64,000 nucleotides of DNA from JACCTI01 sp038237435 (GTDB lineage Bacteria > Verrucomicrobiota > Verrucomicrobiia > Chthoniobacterales > UBA10450), in contig JBBRYT010000001.1 in assembly GCA_038237435.1 (NCBI GenBank), positions 124,001 through 188,000 on the forward strand, given 5' to 3'. Every line of letters begins with the position of its first letter. The stretch's first letter is position 1. The notes beneath the pieces were generated by a model. That model was not told the DNA's origin and made no database searches. It saw nothing but the letters and a program-made list of their open reading frames with translations. The position numbers were made by a program, and so were the translations under genes. This document shows, in pieces, positions 35,512 to 44,287 of this stretch.

Positions 35512-37128
35512 ATGGCTGCGGCCACTCGCACTTATTCGCTGCACGATACGTTGATCGGGACGTCGGCTCTTCCACCGCCGCCGACACGACACGCGCTCTT
35601 TGTTTTTCTCATTGCGCTAGCGGCCATTCTTAATTTCGGTAGCGCGGGCTGGAGCGACATTCACGATGGCAGCGAAGGGATCTTTGCCAGCGACGCGCGT
35701 CAGTTGGCGCAGGGAAATGGCGCAGAAGTACCGCAACCGACGCTGCTGCATTGGCTGATCGTCGCTTCCCTCAAGATGTTTGGCGTTCGCGCGGCCTCGG
35801 CGCGATTTCCGATCGCGGCGGCGATGGTCTTTTCGATCGCGTTTACTTTTCTTATCGGTGAACACATCGCCGGCTATTGGCGCGGATTTGCGGCGGGTCT
35901 CATTCATCTCTGTTGTTTGGGGACATTTGTTTGGGGACGAATCATCACGCCCGAACCACTTTTCGCCGCCTTTCTCGGCGGCGCGATTTACTGCGCGGTT
36001 TGCGCGTATCAGCGTCAACGAACGAGGCGATGGTGGCTCTCGGGAGTTCTATTCTTTATCGCGCTCTGCTGGATCACCCGTGGTGCGATGGGTCTGATTT
36101 ATCCGCTCATAATCCTTGGCTTGCTCGCGCTTTCTTTTCGGGAAGCCAGGATGCGTTTCAGCCAGATGCCGTGGTTGAGTGTGATTCTTTTCCTTGTCTT
36201 CGCGGCAGTCTGGATGATTTGGCTGAAGCGTTATCTGCACACGCCGTCGAACTACTCGTTAGACCAAAATGGCCGCGTGCTCTGGCCGTTCTTGAAATGG
36301 CAGTTCGCGTGGGCATTTCCCGCAGCGATCCTGATTTTGCCGGGAGTTTGTTTCGCGTTAAGTAAAATCCTGCGGGCTTACGAATTCGATTTCGTTGATG
36401 CCGTTCCGCTCTACTGGATGGCGGTTGTATTTCTGCCGCTCCTCATTTTGCCGCATCGACAAGACTACAATTCGATTCCGATGTGGGGCGGGTTCGCGCT
36501 TTGGGCGGCGTGCGCGTGGGATCGGATGCCGCGACGATTTCGCCTCATCGGTCTCGGGTTAACAGGTGCGGCTGGTCTGACGCTCGCACTTATTTCCGGC
36601 CACGATCTTTCGCATCTCATTCCGATTTCGGCCGGCCACGATTGGCGCTCAATTCTACTTCTCTCAGGATTGCCGCTCCTCGCGGCGGCGCTGCTAGCCG
36701 GTTATTTCGCCATGCAGGATCGCGAGACGCTCGCGCTCGCCATCGTCATACTCGCTGCTATCCCCATGGGTTTGAGCGCAGCGGAAAGTATGTCCCGCCT
36801 CGGCGCGGAATTTTCTCTGGCCAACGCGGCTCAATTCCTCGCGCCGCGACTGGAAGAGACCGGCGAAATCTTCTACGAAGGTTCCGCCTTCGATAGCAGT
36901 AGTCTCAGGTTTTATCTCGAGAAAAATATTTCGCTCATGACGAACGCCGAAACCGAAGTGAACGCGATGGAAAAAATGAGCGCGAATCATCCAGTCTTCC
37001 TCATCATTCACAAAGAGCGCGTGCCGTATTGGCAGGATCGATTAACCGAGCGGTTCCACATTTTTCACCAGGAAACCACCTGCGGACCGCACGTCGTGGT
37101 CGGGAATGATCTCCAGTTGAAAAACTGA
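35512..37128 (+). CDS. ArnT-like membrane glycosyltransferase
   Basis: The 538-residue protein has about 11 membrane segments. The first external loop has SDIHDGSEGIFASDARQLAQ, matching the DE motif region of the PMT/ArnT family of lipid-linked sugar transferases, and the next has WGRIITPEPLFAA. A large soluble C-terminal part follows. In other bacteria ArnT adds aminoarabinose to lipid A. It begins 11 bases after the thioesterase. A TCGTTAGA near-match to the core motif lies at 36256. The lack of arn synthesis genes here leaves the transferred sugar open. Confidence 0.75.
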   Translation: MAAATRTYSLHDTLIGTSALPPPPTRHALFVFLIALAAILNFGSAGWSDIHDGSEGIFASDARQLAQGNGAEVPQPTLLHWLIVASLKMFGVRAASARFPIAAAMVFSIAFTFLIGEHIAGYWRGFAAGLIHLCCLGTFVWGRIITPEPLFAAFLGGAIYCAVCAYQRQRTRRWWLSGVLFFIALCWITRGAMGLIYPLIILGLLALSFREARMRFSQMPWLSVILFLVFAAVWMIWLKRYLHTPSNYSLDQNGRVLWPFLKWQFAWAFPAAILILPGVCFALSKILRAYEFDFVDAVPLYWMAVVFLPLLILPHRQDYNSIPMWGGFALWAACAWDRMPRRFRLIGLGLTGAAGLTLALISGHDLSHLIPISAGHDWRSILLLSGLPLLAAALLAGYFAMQDRETLALAIVILAAIPMGLSAAESMSRLGAEFSLANAAQFLAPRLEETGEIFYEGSAFDSSSLRFYLEKNISLMTNAETEVNAMEKMSANHPVFLIIHKERVPYWQDRLTERFHIFHQETTCGPHVVVGNDLQLKN

Positions 37129-37171
37129 GCGGCACGTCTATGGTTCGCGCTCACTTTCGCACGGAGCATTT

Positions 37172-37327
37172 ATGTCACAGCATCGCAGTCTCAAAGGGGC
37201 CAGCACCATCACGGCCAAACGAAATGTTCTGAAGCGTTTCGAGCGCGTCGAGCTTTTGAAGAAGCGCGGGCAGTGGAAGGACGGCGGCAAAGTCATGGGC
37301 CTGCCCAAGACCAAGCCGGACGCCTAA
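37172..37327 (+). CDS. small basic protein of Verrucomicrobia/Chlamydiae (ribosome-associated type)
   Basis: This 51-residue gene is preceded by GGAG at 6 bases. The product MSQHRSLKGASTITAKRNVL continues with the conserved KRFERVELLKKRGQW and ends KVMGLPKTKPDA. I recognise this as the small basic protein family (TIGR04137) restricted to Verrucomicrobia and Chlamydiae. The protein is rich in Lys and Arg, suggesting binding to RNA or ribosome. It is 3 bases before the pseudouridine synthase start, which supports a role in rRNA or ribosome biogenesis. It is the best single taxon marker in the window. Confidence 0.92.
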   Translation: MSQHRSLKGASTITAKRNVLKRFERVELLKKRGQWKDGGKVMGLPKTKPDA

Positions 37328-37330
37328 TAC

Positions 37331-38119
37331 TTGCGCCTCAATCGCTATCTCGCGGCGGCCGGCGTCGGTTCGCGGCGGCATTGCGATGAATTAATCGCGG
37401 CCGGTCGGGTGACGATCAACGGTCGCGTCTGCACCGACTTCAGCACGCAGCCTAACGAGACTGATCACGTCAAGGTTGGCAGCAAAATGGTCCGACGGGA
37501 ACGCCGGCTCGACATCATGCTGCACAAACCGGCGGGATTTGTTTCGACTCGCACCGACCCGAACGCGCGCGATACGATTTTCGATTTGTTGCCGCCGCAT
37601 TTCCCGCGGCTCTTCAACGTGGGCCGACTCGACGCGCAAAGCGAAGGGCTGTTAATTCTGACGAACAACGGCGATCTCGCGCAGCAGCTAACGCATCCGC
37701 GTTTCAAGATCGACAAGGATTACGAAGTGACGCTCGACAAACCTTGGGATCCGGAAAACGCGCCGAAACTGCTCCGCGGCATCATGCTCGATGGGAAGCG
37801 CGCGAAGCTGGAGCGCATTCAACAACTGACGACGATCAAATTGCGCGTGATCTTGCGGCAGGGAATTAACCGGCAAATCCGCCGGATGTTTTACGATGTT
37901 GGCTACGAAGTGGAAAAACTGATCCGCACGCGCGTGGGAAATTTGCGCTTGGGAGATTTGCCGCGCGGGCATTGGCGTCCCCTAACGACTGCTGAATTGC
38001 ATTCGCTCTCTACTCCACCTCGGTCCGCAAAATCTCGAGGGGCGGAGTCGTCCCGATCCCGCGGCTCGTCAGCAAACCGATCACGACCGTCAACCCGCTC
38101 ACGGCCGCGACCGCAATAA
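37331..38119 (+). CDS. 16S/23S rRNA pseudouridine synthase, RsuA/RluB family
   Basis: The enzyme has an N-terminal S4 RNA-binding domain (RLNRYLAAAGVGSRRHCDEL, AGRVTINGRV) and a catalytic domain with the Asp in NVGRLDAQSEGLLILTNNG and later VILRQGINRQIRRMF. It converts uridine to pseudouridine in rRNA. It starts with TTG at 37331. The last 37 residues are Ser/Arg-rich and overlap the 3' end of the convergent permease gene by 110 bases, so the tail may be dispensable. Core motif copies lie at 37451 (PNE) and 37981 (LTT). Confidence 0.85.
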   Translation: MRLNRYLAAAGVGSRRHCDELIAAGRVTINGRVCTDFSTQPNETDHVKVGSKMVRRERRLDIMLHKPAGFVSTRTDPNARDTIFDLLPPHFPRLFNVGRLDAQSEGLLILTNNGDLAQQLTHPRFKIDKDYEVTLDKPWDPENAPKLLRGIMLDGKRAKLERIQQLTTIKLRVILRQGINRQIRRMFYDVGYEVEKLIRTRVGNLRLGDLPRGHWRPLTTAELHSLSTPPRSAKSRGAESSRSRGSSANRSRPSTRSRPRPQ

Positions 38120-40538
38120 GCAGGGGCCAAAACGACGGCGCGTAATCGAGTTTGAAAACGAAGCGCGCCAGTGCCCAACTCGAGGCGAGTGCGAGCACAA
38201 TGGCCGTCGCACTCGCGAGCAAACCGAGTGCGAAATATTCCGCGCAAAGAATCTGGTAAATCTGCGCGCGCGATGCGCCGAGCGTGCGCAGCAGCACACT
38301 TTCCTTCAATCGCTGATAACGTCCGCTCCAGATTGTGCTCCCGAGTACGATTAACCCCGCCGCGAGGGTGTAGAGCGAAATCAAACGAATGACGAGCGCG
38401 ACTTTGCCCAGGATGGAATCCACCGTTTGAATCACGGTGGTGAGATCAATGGCGGAGACGTTTGAGAATTTAGCTACCACCGCGTTCTGTAATCGCGCGG
38501 AAGCCGCCGGATCGGGCACGCGACTGACGAGCACGTTAAAGGTCGGCGCCGACTCGAGCACGCCGACCGGAAAGACGACAAAGAAGTTCGTCTGAAATCT
38601 TTTCCAATCGATGTCGCGCAAACTTGCGATGCGAGTCTTGAGCGGCACGCCCTGCACATCGAAGACAAGTTCGTCGCCGATTTTCGCTTTCCAGTCGTCG
38701 GCCAGTTCCTTGTCGAGCGAGACCGGAACCACATCGCCAGGTTTGTACGCAACGCGCCCGATCCACTGGCCCGCGATAATTTTTTCGGTCTCGGCCAGCA
38801 CCTCGCGAAAAGTCGAACGATATTCGCGCTGCAGTTCCCACTCCGGAATTTTGTTTTGCTTGTCGGCCACCAGATCACTCGTTAGGCGATCTTTGATTTG
38901 CGTGAGCCGCATCGTGACGACCGGAGCCTGCTGGATGATCGGCAGGCCTAACGAGCGTACGATTTCCGTCACGCCGGTGGTTTGGTCGGGTTGAATGTCG
39001 AAGAGAAAAATGTTCGGCTGATCGTTCGCCCCGATCGATTTGAACTGCGCGAGCAACACTTCGCGGGTCAGATAAAGATTAAGGAGCAGGAACGTGCCGA
39101 GCCCGAGCGAAATCGTGAGCAGCAAGGTGCGGTTGTTCGGCCGATAGAGATTCGCGAGACCCTGGCGCAGCGCAAAACTCCAGCCGTGCGGGAAAAATTT
39201 TCGCACGAGCACGATAAGTAACTTCGCCACACCGATGAAAATCAAAATGGCGAGGCCGAGCGCAGCGGCGAAGATCAGGCCGCGTAGCCATTGGTCGCTT
39301 TGCTCGATACCGAACGCCGTCACGCTCGCCGCGATCAGCAGGTAAATTACAATTACCGCGCGATCGCGGCGCGGCCGTTCCTGTTCGACATGCGCGCGCA
39401 AAACAATCAGCGGCGACAATCGGCGGAATCGCAGCAGCGCCGGCAACGCGAACAGGATGCAAATTCCCAGACCGATGAACATGCCGCGCAAAATCGGAAG
39501 CCACGCCAGCGTCGTTGCAATCGGCAAGGGCATGAATGATTTCAAGAGCCTCGGCAACGTAATTTGCATCACGATCCCCAGCGCCGCGCCGGCCAGCGCG
39601 CCGACAAACCCCATCGCAGCCGCTTGCAACACGTAAACGAAAGCCGTGCCGCGCGCCGAGGCGCCGAGACAACGCAGGATCGCGCCGGTCTTTTGTTTTT
39701 GCTGGAGATGCGCGGCGATCGCACTGGCCACACCGACCGCGCCGAGCAGCAGGGCAACGAAACCGACCAGATTCAAAAAACGGTAAAGATTGTCCAGCGA
39801 GTTGCCGAGATCGCGTTTCTGTTTCGCGACGGTGTCGTAGTCGAGGCCGAACTTCTGAATCTGCGGAACGAGTAACGCGATGCGTTTCTCCGCGTCGGTG
39901 CCGGCCGCGAACTTAATGTAATCGCGATAGCGCACGACGCTGCCGGGCTTAAGCAAATTCGTGGCCGCTAAATCCTGCAACGGAATGTAAACGCTCGGTG
40001 TGAACGACGTGGCCGCGGAACCCTCCCCGGGTATTTTCTTCAACGCACCGGCGATGATGAAATCGACGTCACCGATCTTCACATGATCGCCGGGCTTCGC
40101 GCCGAATTGAATGAGCAGGCTTTCTTTAACGACCACGCCACCGCCCTGGCGAAAATCGCGCGCCGCGTTTAACGGATCAGTTTCCATCGTTCCGTAAAAT
40201 GGAAAATCGCCCGCGAGTGCGCGCACCGCCGTGAGCCGTGTGCCTTTCGCGAATGTGGCCATGGTAGAAAAACGAACTTCGCGGGCCTGCGGTTCGCCTA
40301 ACGAGTGCAAGAACGCCTCTTCTTCCGGCGTAAAAGCGCGGCGTGAAACGATAATCAGATCCGCGCCAACCAACGTGCGCGCCTGGTCATCGATCGCTTG
40401 CGCGAGTGTGATGCGAAACGAGCCGATGCTGACCAGCGCCGCGATACCGAGCGTAATCGAAATCGAAAAAGCGAGCAGCCGTCGCCGGCTCGAACGGCTG
40501 TCGCGCCACGCCATTTTCCAAATGAAGGACGGATGCAT
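38010..40538 (-). CDS. ABC transporter permease, FtsX/YbbP type
   Basis: The 842-residue protein has two copies of the FtsX-type layout: N-terminal helix (RRRLLAFSISITLGIAALVS), a large periplasmic domain, then clusters of helices near residues 250-360 and 720-830. This matches the YbbP family associated with lysophospholipase L1. It follows the ATPase gene with a one-base overlap (TGATG), and tesA is divergent to the ATPase, so the three form the classical ybbA-ybbP-tesA set for export of lipids or lipoprotein-linked compounds. Core motif copies at 38879, 38947 and 40297 encode LTS, SLG and SLG. Confidence 0.88.
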   Translation of the reverse strand: MHPSFIWKMAWRDSRSSRRRLLAFSISITLGIAALVSIGSFRITLAQAIDDQARTLVGADLIIVSRRAFTPEEEAFLHSLGEPQAREVRFSTMATFAKGTRLTAVRALAGDFPFYGTMETDPLNAARDFRQGGGVVVKESLLIQFGAKPGDHVKIGDVDFIIAGALKKIPGEGSAATSFTPSVYIPLQDLAATNLLKPGSVVRYRDYIKFAAGTDAEKRIALLVPQIQKFGLDYDTVAKQKRDLGNSLDNLYRFLNLVGFVALLLGAVGVASAIAAHLQQKQKTGAILRCLGASARGTAFVYVLQAAAMGFVGALAGAALGIVMQITLPRLLKSFMPLPIATTLAWLPILRGMFIGLGICILFALPALLRFRRLSPLIVLRAHVEQERPRRDRAVIVIYLLIAASVTAFGIEQSDQWLRGLIFAAALGLAILIFIGVAKLLIVLVRKFFPHGWSFALRQGLANLYRPNNRTLLLTISLGLGTFLLLNLYLTREVLLAQFKSIGANDQPNIFLFDIQPDQTTGVTEIVRSLGLPIIQQAPVVTMRLTQIKDRLTSDLVADKQNKIPEWELQREYRSTFREVLAETEKIIAGQWIGRVAYKPGDVVPVSLDKELADDWKAKIGDELVFDVQGVPLKTRIASLRDIDWKRFQTNFFVVFPVGVLESAPTFNVLVSRVPDPAASARLQNAVVAKFSNVSAIDLTTVIQTVDSILGKVALVIRLISLYTLAAGLIVLGSTIWSGRYQRLKESVLLRTLGASRAQIYQILCAEYFALGLLASATAIVLALASSWALARFVFKLDYAPSFWPLLIAVAAVSGLTVVIGLLTSRGIGTTPPLEILRTEVE

Positions 40539-41203
40539 CAGACTGCTTCGCCGTTGCGCAGGCGAATGGTACGCTCAGTTAGTTTCGCCACATCGGGATC
40601 GTGCGTGACCAGCACCAGCGCGGTGCCCGCGCTGCGATTCAGCTCGAACATGATCTCGATAATTCCGCTGCTCGTTTCGGCATCCAGATTGCCGGTCGGC
40701 TCGTCGGCGAAAAGAATCTGCGGACGATTGATGAAAGCACGGGCGAGCGCGACGCGCTGTTGCTCGCCGCCGGAAAGTTGCGCCGGATAATGGTCGATGC
40801 GCTCGCCAAGACCAACGCGGCCTAACAAGTCCAAACCGAGCGCACGCGCGGAACGATCCCCGCGCAATTCCATCGGCACGGTGACGTTTTCCAAAGCGGT
40901 GAGCGTCGAGATGAGCTGGAAGTTCTGAAAAACGAATCCGACATGCTGATTGCGAATGCGCGCGCGTTCGTCTTCGTCGCAATCGGCCAGCGGATTTCCT
41001 GCGAGCAAAACGGAACCGGAAGTCGGCCGATCCAAACCGGCGCAAAGCCCGAGTAAAGTCGTCTTGCCGCTGCCGGATGGACCGAGGATCGAACAGGTCG
41101 CGCCTTCGGGCAGGGTCAATGAAATGTCCTTCAGGACAGTGAGCGCACCCGCCGCGGTGCGATAAGTTTTCGTGAGATGCTGGACGTCGAGGATGGTGGT
41201 CAT
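40538..41203 (-). CDS. ABC transporter ATP-binding protein, YbbA/LolD type
   Basis: The 221-residue ATPase has Walker A ILGPSGSGKTTLLG, signature LSGGEQQRVALARA, Walker B ILFADEPTGNLD and H-loop LVLVTHDPDV. It is of the MacB/LolD/YbbA subgroup, which works with FtsX-type permeases. Its stop and the permease start overlap by one base. The promoter must lie in the 39 bases between it and the divergent tesA gene. The variant CCTAACAA occurs at 40821. Confidence 0.92.
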   Translation of the reverse strand: MTTILDVQHLTKTYRTAAGALTVLKDISLTLPEGATCSILGPSGSGKTTLLGLCAGLDRPTSGSVLLAGNPLADCDEDERARIRNQHVGFVFQNFQLISTLTALENVTVPMELRGDRSARALGLDLLGRVGLGERIDHYPAQLSGGEQQRVALARAFINRPQILFADEPTGNLDAETSSGIIEIMFELNRSAGTALVLVTHDPDVAKLTERTIRLRNGEAV

Positions 41204-41242
41204 TGACGGTGCGAACGCTTACGCGAACATGATTCCCTTCGC

Positions 41243-41866
41243 ATGGGGAAATTGACGCTTCGGGGTTTTGGAATCGCGCTCGCGCTGGCGATTCTTGTTC
41301 GCGCGGAAACGACGCCGAAAGCGATTGTCTTTCTCGGCGACAGCCTGAGCGCGGGCTACGGTGTGAAGCCTAACGAGTCGTTCCCGGCGCTGATCGGTGA
41401 GAAAATTCGCGCGGCAAAATTGGCCTACGAGGTTGAGAATGCCGGACTGAGCGGCGACACAACCGCCGGAGGATTGCGTCGCATCGATTGGCTGCTGCAA
41501 AGAAAAATCGATGTGCTCGTGATTGAACTTGGCGGCAACGATGGCCTGCGCGGTCTGCCGGTCGCAGCGTTGAAGTCAAACATCCAATCGATCATCGAAA
41601 AAGTGTGCGCGCAGAATCCGGATGCGAAAATTGTCATCGCGGGAATGCGTATTCCGCCGAACATCGGCGCGGATTACGCGCGCGATTTTGAAGCGGCCTA
41701 TCCGGAATTGGCGCAAAAGAATCATGCCGCGCTGATTCCGTTTTTGCTCGAAGGTGTCGGCGGCATGCGCGAGTTCAATCAGGCCGATTCGATTCATCCG
41801 ACCGCGGAAGGTCATCGCACAATCGCGGAAACGGTTTGGAAAACTTTGGAGCCGTTGCTGAGATGA
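41243..41866 (+). CDS. tesA: arylesterase/lysophospholipase L1, SGNH hydrolase
   Basis: A 207-residue secreted SGNH hydrolase. A signal peptide (FGIALALAILVRA) is followed by block I with the catalytic Ser (IVFLGDSLSAGYG), block II Gly, block III GGND (ELGGNDGLRG) and block V DSIHP with Asp and His. It hydrolyses acyl esters or thioesters in the periplasm. It is divergent from the YbbA ATPase and overlaps the next SDR gene by 4 bases (ATGA). A core motif copy at 41369 encodes PNE right after GYGVK, in the variable loop. Confidence 0.9.
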   Translation: MGKLTLRGFGIALALAILVRAETTPKAIVFLGDSLSAGYGVKPNESFPALIGEKIRAAKLAYEVENAGLSGDTTAGGLRRIDWLLQRKIDVLVIELGGNDGLRGLPVAALKSNIQSIIEKVCAQNPDAKIVIAGMRIPPNIGADYARDFEAAYPELAQKNHAALIPFLLEGVGGMREFNQADSIHPTAEGHRTIAETVWKTLEPLLR

Positions 41867-42636
41867 AGCTCGACGGTTGCACGGCGCTGATTACGGGCGC
41901 GTCGTCGGGAATTGGTCGCGAGTTCGCGCGACAACTGGCGGGGCGCGCCAGCGCAATAGCATTGGTGGCGCGTCGTGAAGATCGCCTCCACGAATTGCGC
42001 GACGAGCTGAAAGCAAACGTGCACGTCTTCGCAGCGGATCTCTCGCAAGAAAGTGAAATCGCGCGACTGGGCGATTGGCTCGATCAAGAAAAAATCTCGA
42101 TCAATTTGCTGATCAACAACGCCGGCTTCGGCGACTACGGGAAATTTGCCGAGAGTGATCCGCGAGCCGTTCGCGAAATGCTGGCCGTAAACACCGTGGC
42201 TTTGAGCATGCTGACGCGGCGGCTGCTTCCGGCCATGCTCGCGCAAAAGCGCGGCGGGATTTTGAATGTCAGCTCGATCGCTTCGTTTCTGCCGATCGCC
42301 GGCTTTGCCGTTTACGCGGCGAGCAAAGCTTACGTCACCAGTTTTTCCGAAGCTCTGCGGAGCGAATTGCGCGGCAGCGGCGTGACGGTGACGACGCTTT
42401 GCCCTGGTCCGGTCCACACCGAATTCGGCAGAGTGGCGAATCGGCCTAACGAGAAGAGGATCACGTCTCCGGAATTTTTTCACGTCGCGGTGGAAGAGGT
42501 GGCACGCGCGGGACTGCACGCGATCGAGAACGATCGCCCTTTGATCATTCCCGGTCTGCTGGTACGCACCATGATCGGAATCGCGCGCATGTTGCCGCTT
42601 GCTGTCTTTCGACTGGCGGCGCGCTTCGCTCGGTAG
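41863..42636 (+). CDS. short-chain dehydrogenase/reductase
   Basis: The 257-residue SDR has the NAD(P)-binding ALITGASSGIGREFARQLAG, NNAG (LLINNAGFGDYG), catalytic Ser (NVSSIAS) and YxxxK (VYAASKAYV). It starts within the tesA stop (ATGA). The type is close to DltE/YqjQ-like and to eukaryotic-type 3-ketodihydrosphingosine reductases, which share this layout. Being 21 bases before the ceramide-desaturase-like gene, it may reduce a lipid intermediate, but the family is too broad to be sure. Core motif copy 42445 encodes PNE. Confidence 0.8.
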   Translation: MKLDGCTALITGASSGIGREFARQLAGRASAIALVARREDRLHELRDELKANVHVFAADLSQESEIARLGDWLDQEKISINLLINNAGFGDYGKFAESDPRAVREMLAVNTVALSMLTRRLLPAMLAQKRGGILNVSSIASFLPIAGFAVYAASKAYVTSFSEALRSELRGSGVTVTTLCPGPVHTEFGRVANRPNEKRITSPEFFHVAVEEVARAGLHAIENDRPLIIPGLLVRTMIGIARMLPLAVFRLAARFAR

Positions 42637-42657
42637 CACATTCTCTCCTTGCAGACG

Positions 42658-43674
42658 ATGAACGCCGAAGGGCTAACGGAATTTTTCCACAGCGAGCTCG
42701 ATCAACCGCATCCGGAACGGACACGGGCGATTTTGCGCGCGCATCCGGAAGTGCGGCAATTACTCGGGCGCAATCCGTTCACGGCCGTGATAATGCTAAC
42801 GGTGTTGTCGATTCAAACTGCGATCGCGTTTGGGATGGGTCGGCTCGGCATGCACTACTGGTGGCTTAGTCTACTCATCGCCTTCTGCGTCGGCGCGTTC
42901 ATGAATCACAGCATGTATGTGATCATTCACGACGCGACGCACAATCTCGTTTTCAAGCGCAAGACTTGGAACAAGATCGTCGCGATCATGGCCGATCTGC
43001 CGAACTTGCTGCCGGGCGCGATCGGTTTCGGTGTCTATCATTTGCAGCATCACGCGCATCAGGGCGATTACGATTACGACGCCGACATTGCCAGCCGTTG
43101 GGAAGCGCGACTGATCGGGAACAAGGCGTATCGCAAAGCGCTTTGGCTACTTTTCTTTCCGTTCTTTCAACTGACGCGGCCCCCGCGCTTGAAAGCGATC
43201 ACGATGTGGAGCCGCTGGAGTTTCTTCAATCTCGTCTTCGCTGCCTCTTACGATGCGTTCGTGATTTATTACTGCAGCTGGCCCGGCCTGCTCTATCTCG
43301 TATTTTCCTTCGCGTTTTCGATCGGACTTCATCCGGTCGGCGCGCGCTGGATTCAGGAGCATTACACTTACGATTCCGAGCAGGAAACGGCGAGCTACTA
43401 CGGGCCAATCAATCGCGTGGCCTTAAACGTGGGCTACCACAATGAGCATCACGATTTTCCCTCGATCGCCTGGAATCGCTTGCCGCGTCTGCGCACGCTC
43501 GCGCCGGAATTTTACGACACGCTGCGCTATCACACTTCGTGGACGCGGCTGCTGATCGATTTCATTTTCGACGACCGCTACACGCTCTTCTCCCGCGTCG
43601 AACGCATCGCGCAGGGGAAAGTCGATTACGATCGGGCACGACGAAACGCCGCGCCGGTCGCAAAAGCTGCCTAA
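42658..43674 (+). CDS. sphingolipid/dihydroceramide delta-4 desaturase-like fatty acid desaturase
   Basis: This membrane di-iron desaturase has three His boxes: HDATHN, HLQHHAHQ and the third NVGYHNEHHDFP. The N-terminus DQPHPERTRAILRAHPEV and the stretch EHYTYDSEQETASYYGP, then RTLAPEFYDTL, are close to the eukaryotic DEGS (dihydroceramide desaturase) family rather than to common bacterial acyl-lipid desaturases. It would introduce a double bond in a sphingoid or similar chain at the inner membrane. I start at ATG 42658. The stop TAA is within a core motif copy (43670). The upstream SDR and TesA are lipid genes, so an operon for an unusual lipid is likely. Confidence 0.83.
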   Translation: MNAEGLTEFFHSELDQPHPERTRAILRAHPEVRQLLGRNPFTAVIMLTVLSIQTAIAFGMGRLGMHYWWLSLLIAFCVGAFMNHSMYVIIHDATHNLVFKRKTWNKIVAIMADLPNLLPGAIGFGVYHLQHHAHQGDYDYDADIASRWEARLIGNKAYRKALWLLFFPFFQLTRPPRLKAITMWSRWSFFNLVFAASYDAFVIYYCSWPGLLYLVFSFAFSIGLHPVGARWIQEHYTYDSEQETASYYGPINRVALNVGYHNEHHDFPSIAWNRLPRLRTLAPEFYDTLRYHTSWTRLLIDFIFDDRYTLFSRVERIAQGKVDYDRARRNAAPVAKAA

Positions 43675-43681
43675 CGAGTGG

Positions 43682-44284
43682 TTAGTATTTGACCGAGCAA
43701 CCGTACGGCTTCGTGTCCGGATTGCTCACTGGCTTGCCGGCCATCGCTTCGTCGAGCGCAACCTTCACGTAGTTGGTCGAAGCCGGAATGTCGGCTGGAT
43801 TTGGAGTGGCTTTGCTATCGATGGCGCCTTCGTAAACGATTTTTCCGTCCGGATTAATCACGAACATATGTGGCGTGTTTTTCGCGCCATAGGCTTGACC
43901 GGCTTTGCCTTCCGGATCGAGCAGGAGCTTGGAACTCATCTTCCATTCCGAAGCTTTCTTTGTGGCGGCTTCCGGGGTCAGGTTGCCTTCTTTACCAGCG
44001 GCGGAGGAATCGATCGACATCCAGACGACGCCTTTGCCTGCAAATTCCTTCTGCAACTTCTGCATGTTGCCGCTGCCATAATGCTTTTTCACAAACGGGC
44101 ATTCGGGATTGAACCATTCGAGCACGACCCACTTGCCTTTGTTTTCGCCTAACGAGTGCTTTTGTCCGTTGGCATCAGTCAAGGCGAAGTCGGGTGCGGC
44201 AGTGCCGACCTTGGGTGATTCAGTCGCGAACAATGAAGTTGCGGCGACGGACGCGAGGATAGTTAGGAATAGTTTTTGTTTCAT
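43682..44284 (-). CDS. secreted thioredoxin-like redoxin (AhpC/TSA family)
   Basis: A signal peptide (KLFLTILASVAATSLFA) is followed by the redoxin fold: VGTAAPDFALTDANGQKHSL, WVVLEWFNPECPFVKKHYGS with the active Cys followed by Pro-Phe-Val, and NTPHMFVINPDGKIVYEG. The active site is CPFVKKH, not CxxC, which points to a peroxiredoxin-like or resolving role. It lies 3 bases from the DsbD gene on the same strand, so it may receive electrons from DsbD in the periplasm. Core motif copy at 44149 encodes SLG. Confidence 0.85.
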   Translation of the reverse strand: MKQKLFLTILASVAATSLFATESPKVGTAAPDFALTDANGQKHSLGENKGKWVVLEWFNPECPFVKKHYGSGNMQKLQKEFAGKGVVWMSIDSSAAGKEGNLTPEAATKKASEWKMSSKLLLDPEGKAGQAYGAKNTPHMFVINPDGKIVYEGAIDSKATPNPADIPASTNYVKVALDEAMAGKPVSNPDTKPYGCSVKY

Positions 44285-44287
44285 AAA

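Noticed and set aside
41812..42639. Minus-strand 275-codon frame opposite the SDR gene
   Set aside because: SDR motifs are complete on the plus strand and the antisense product is Arg/Gln-rich without features.
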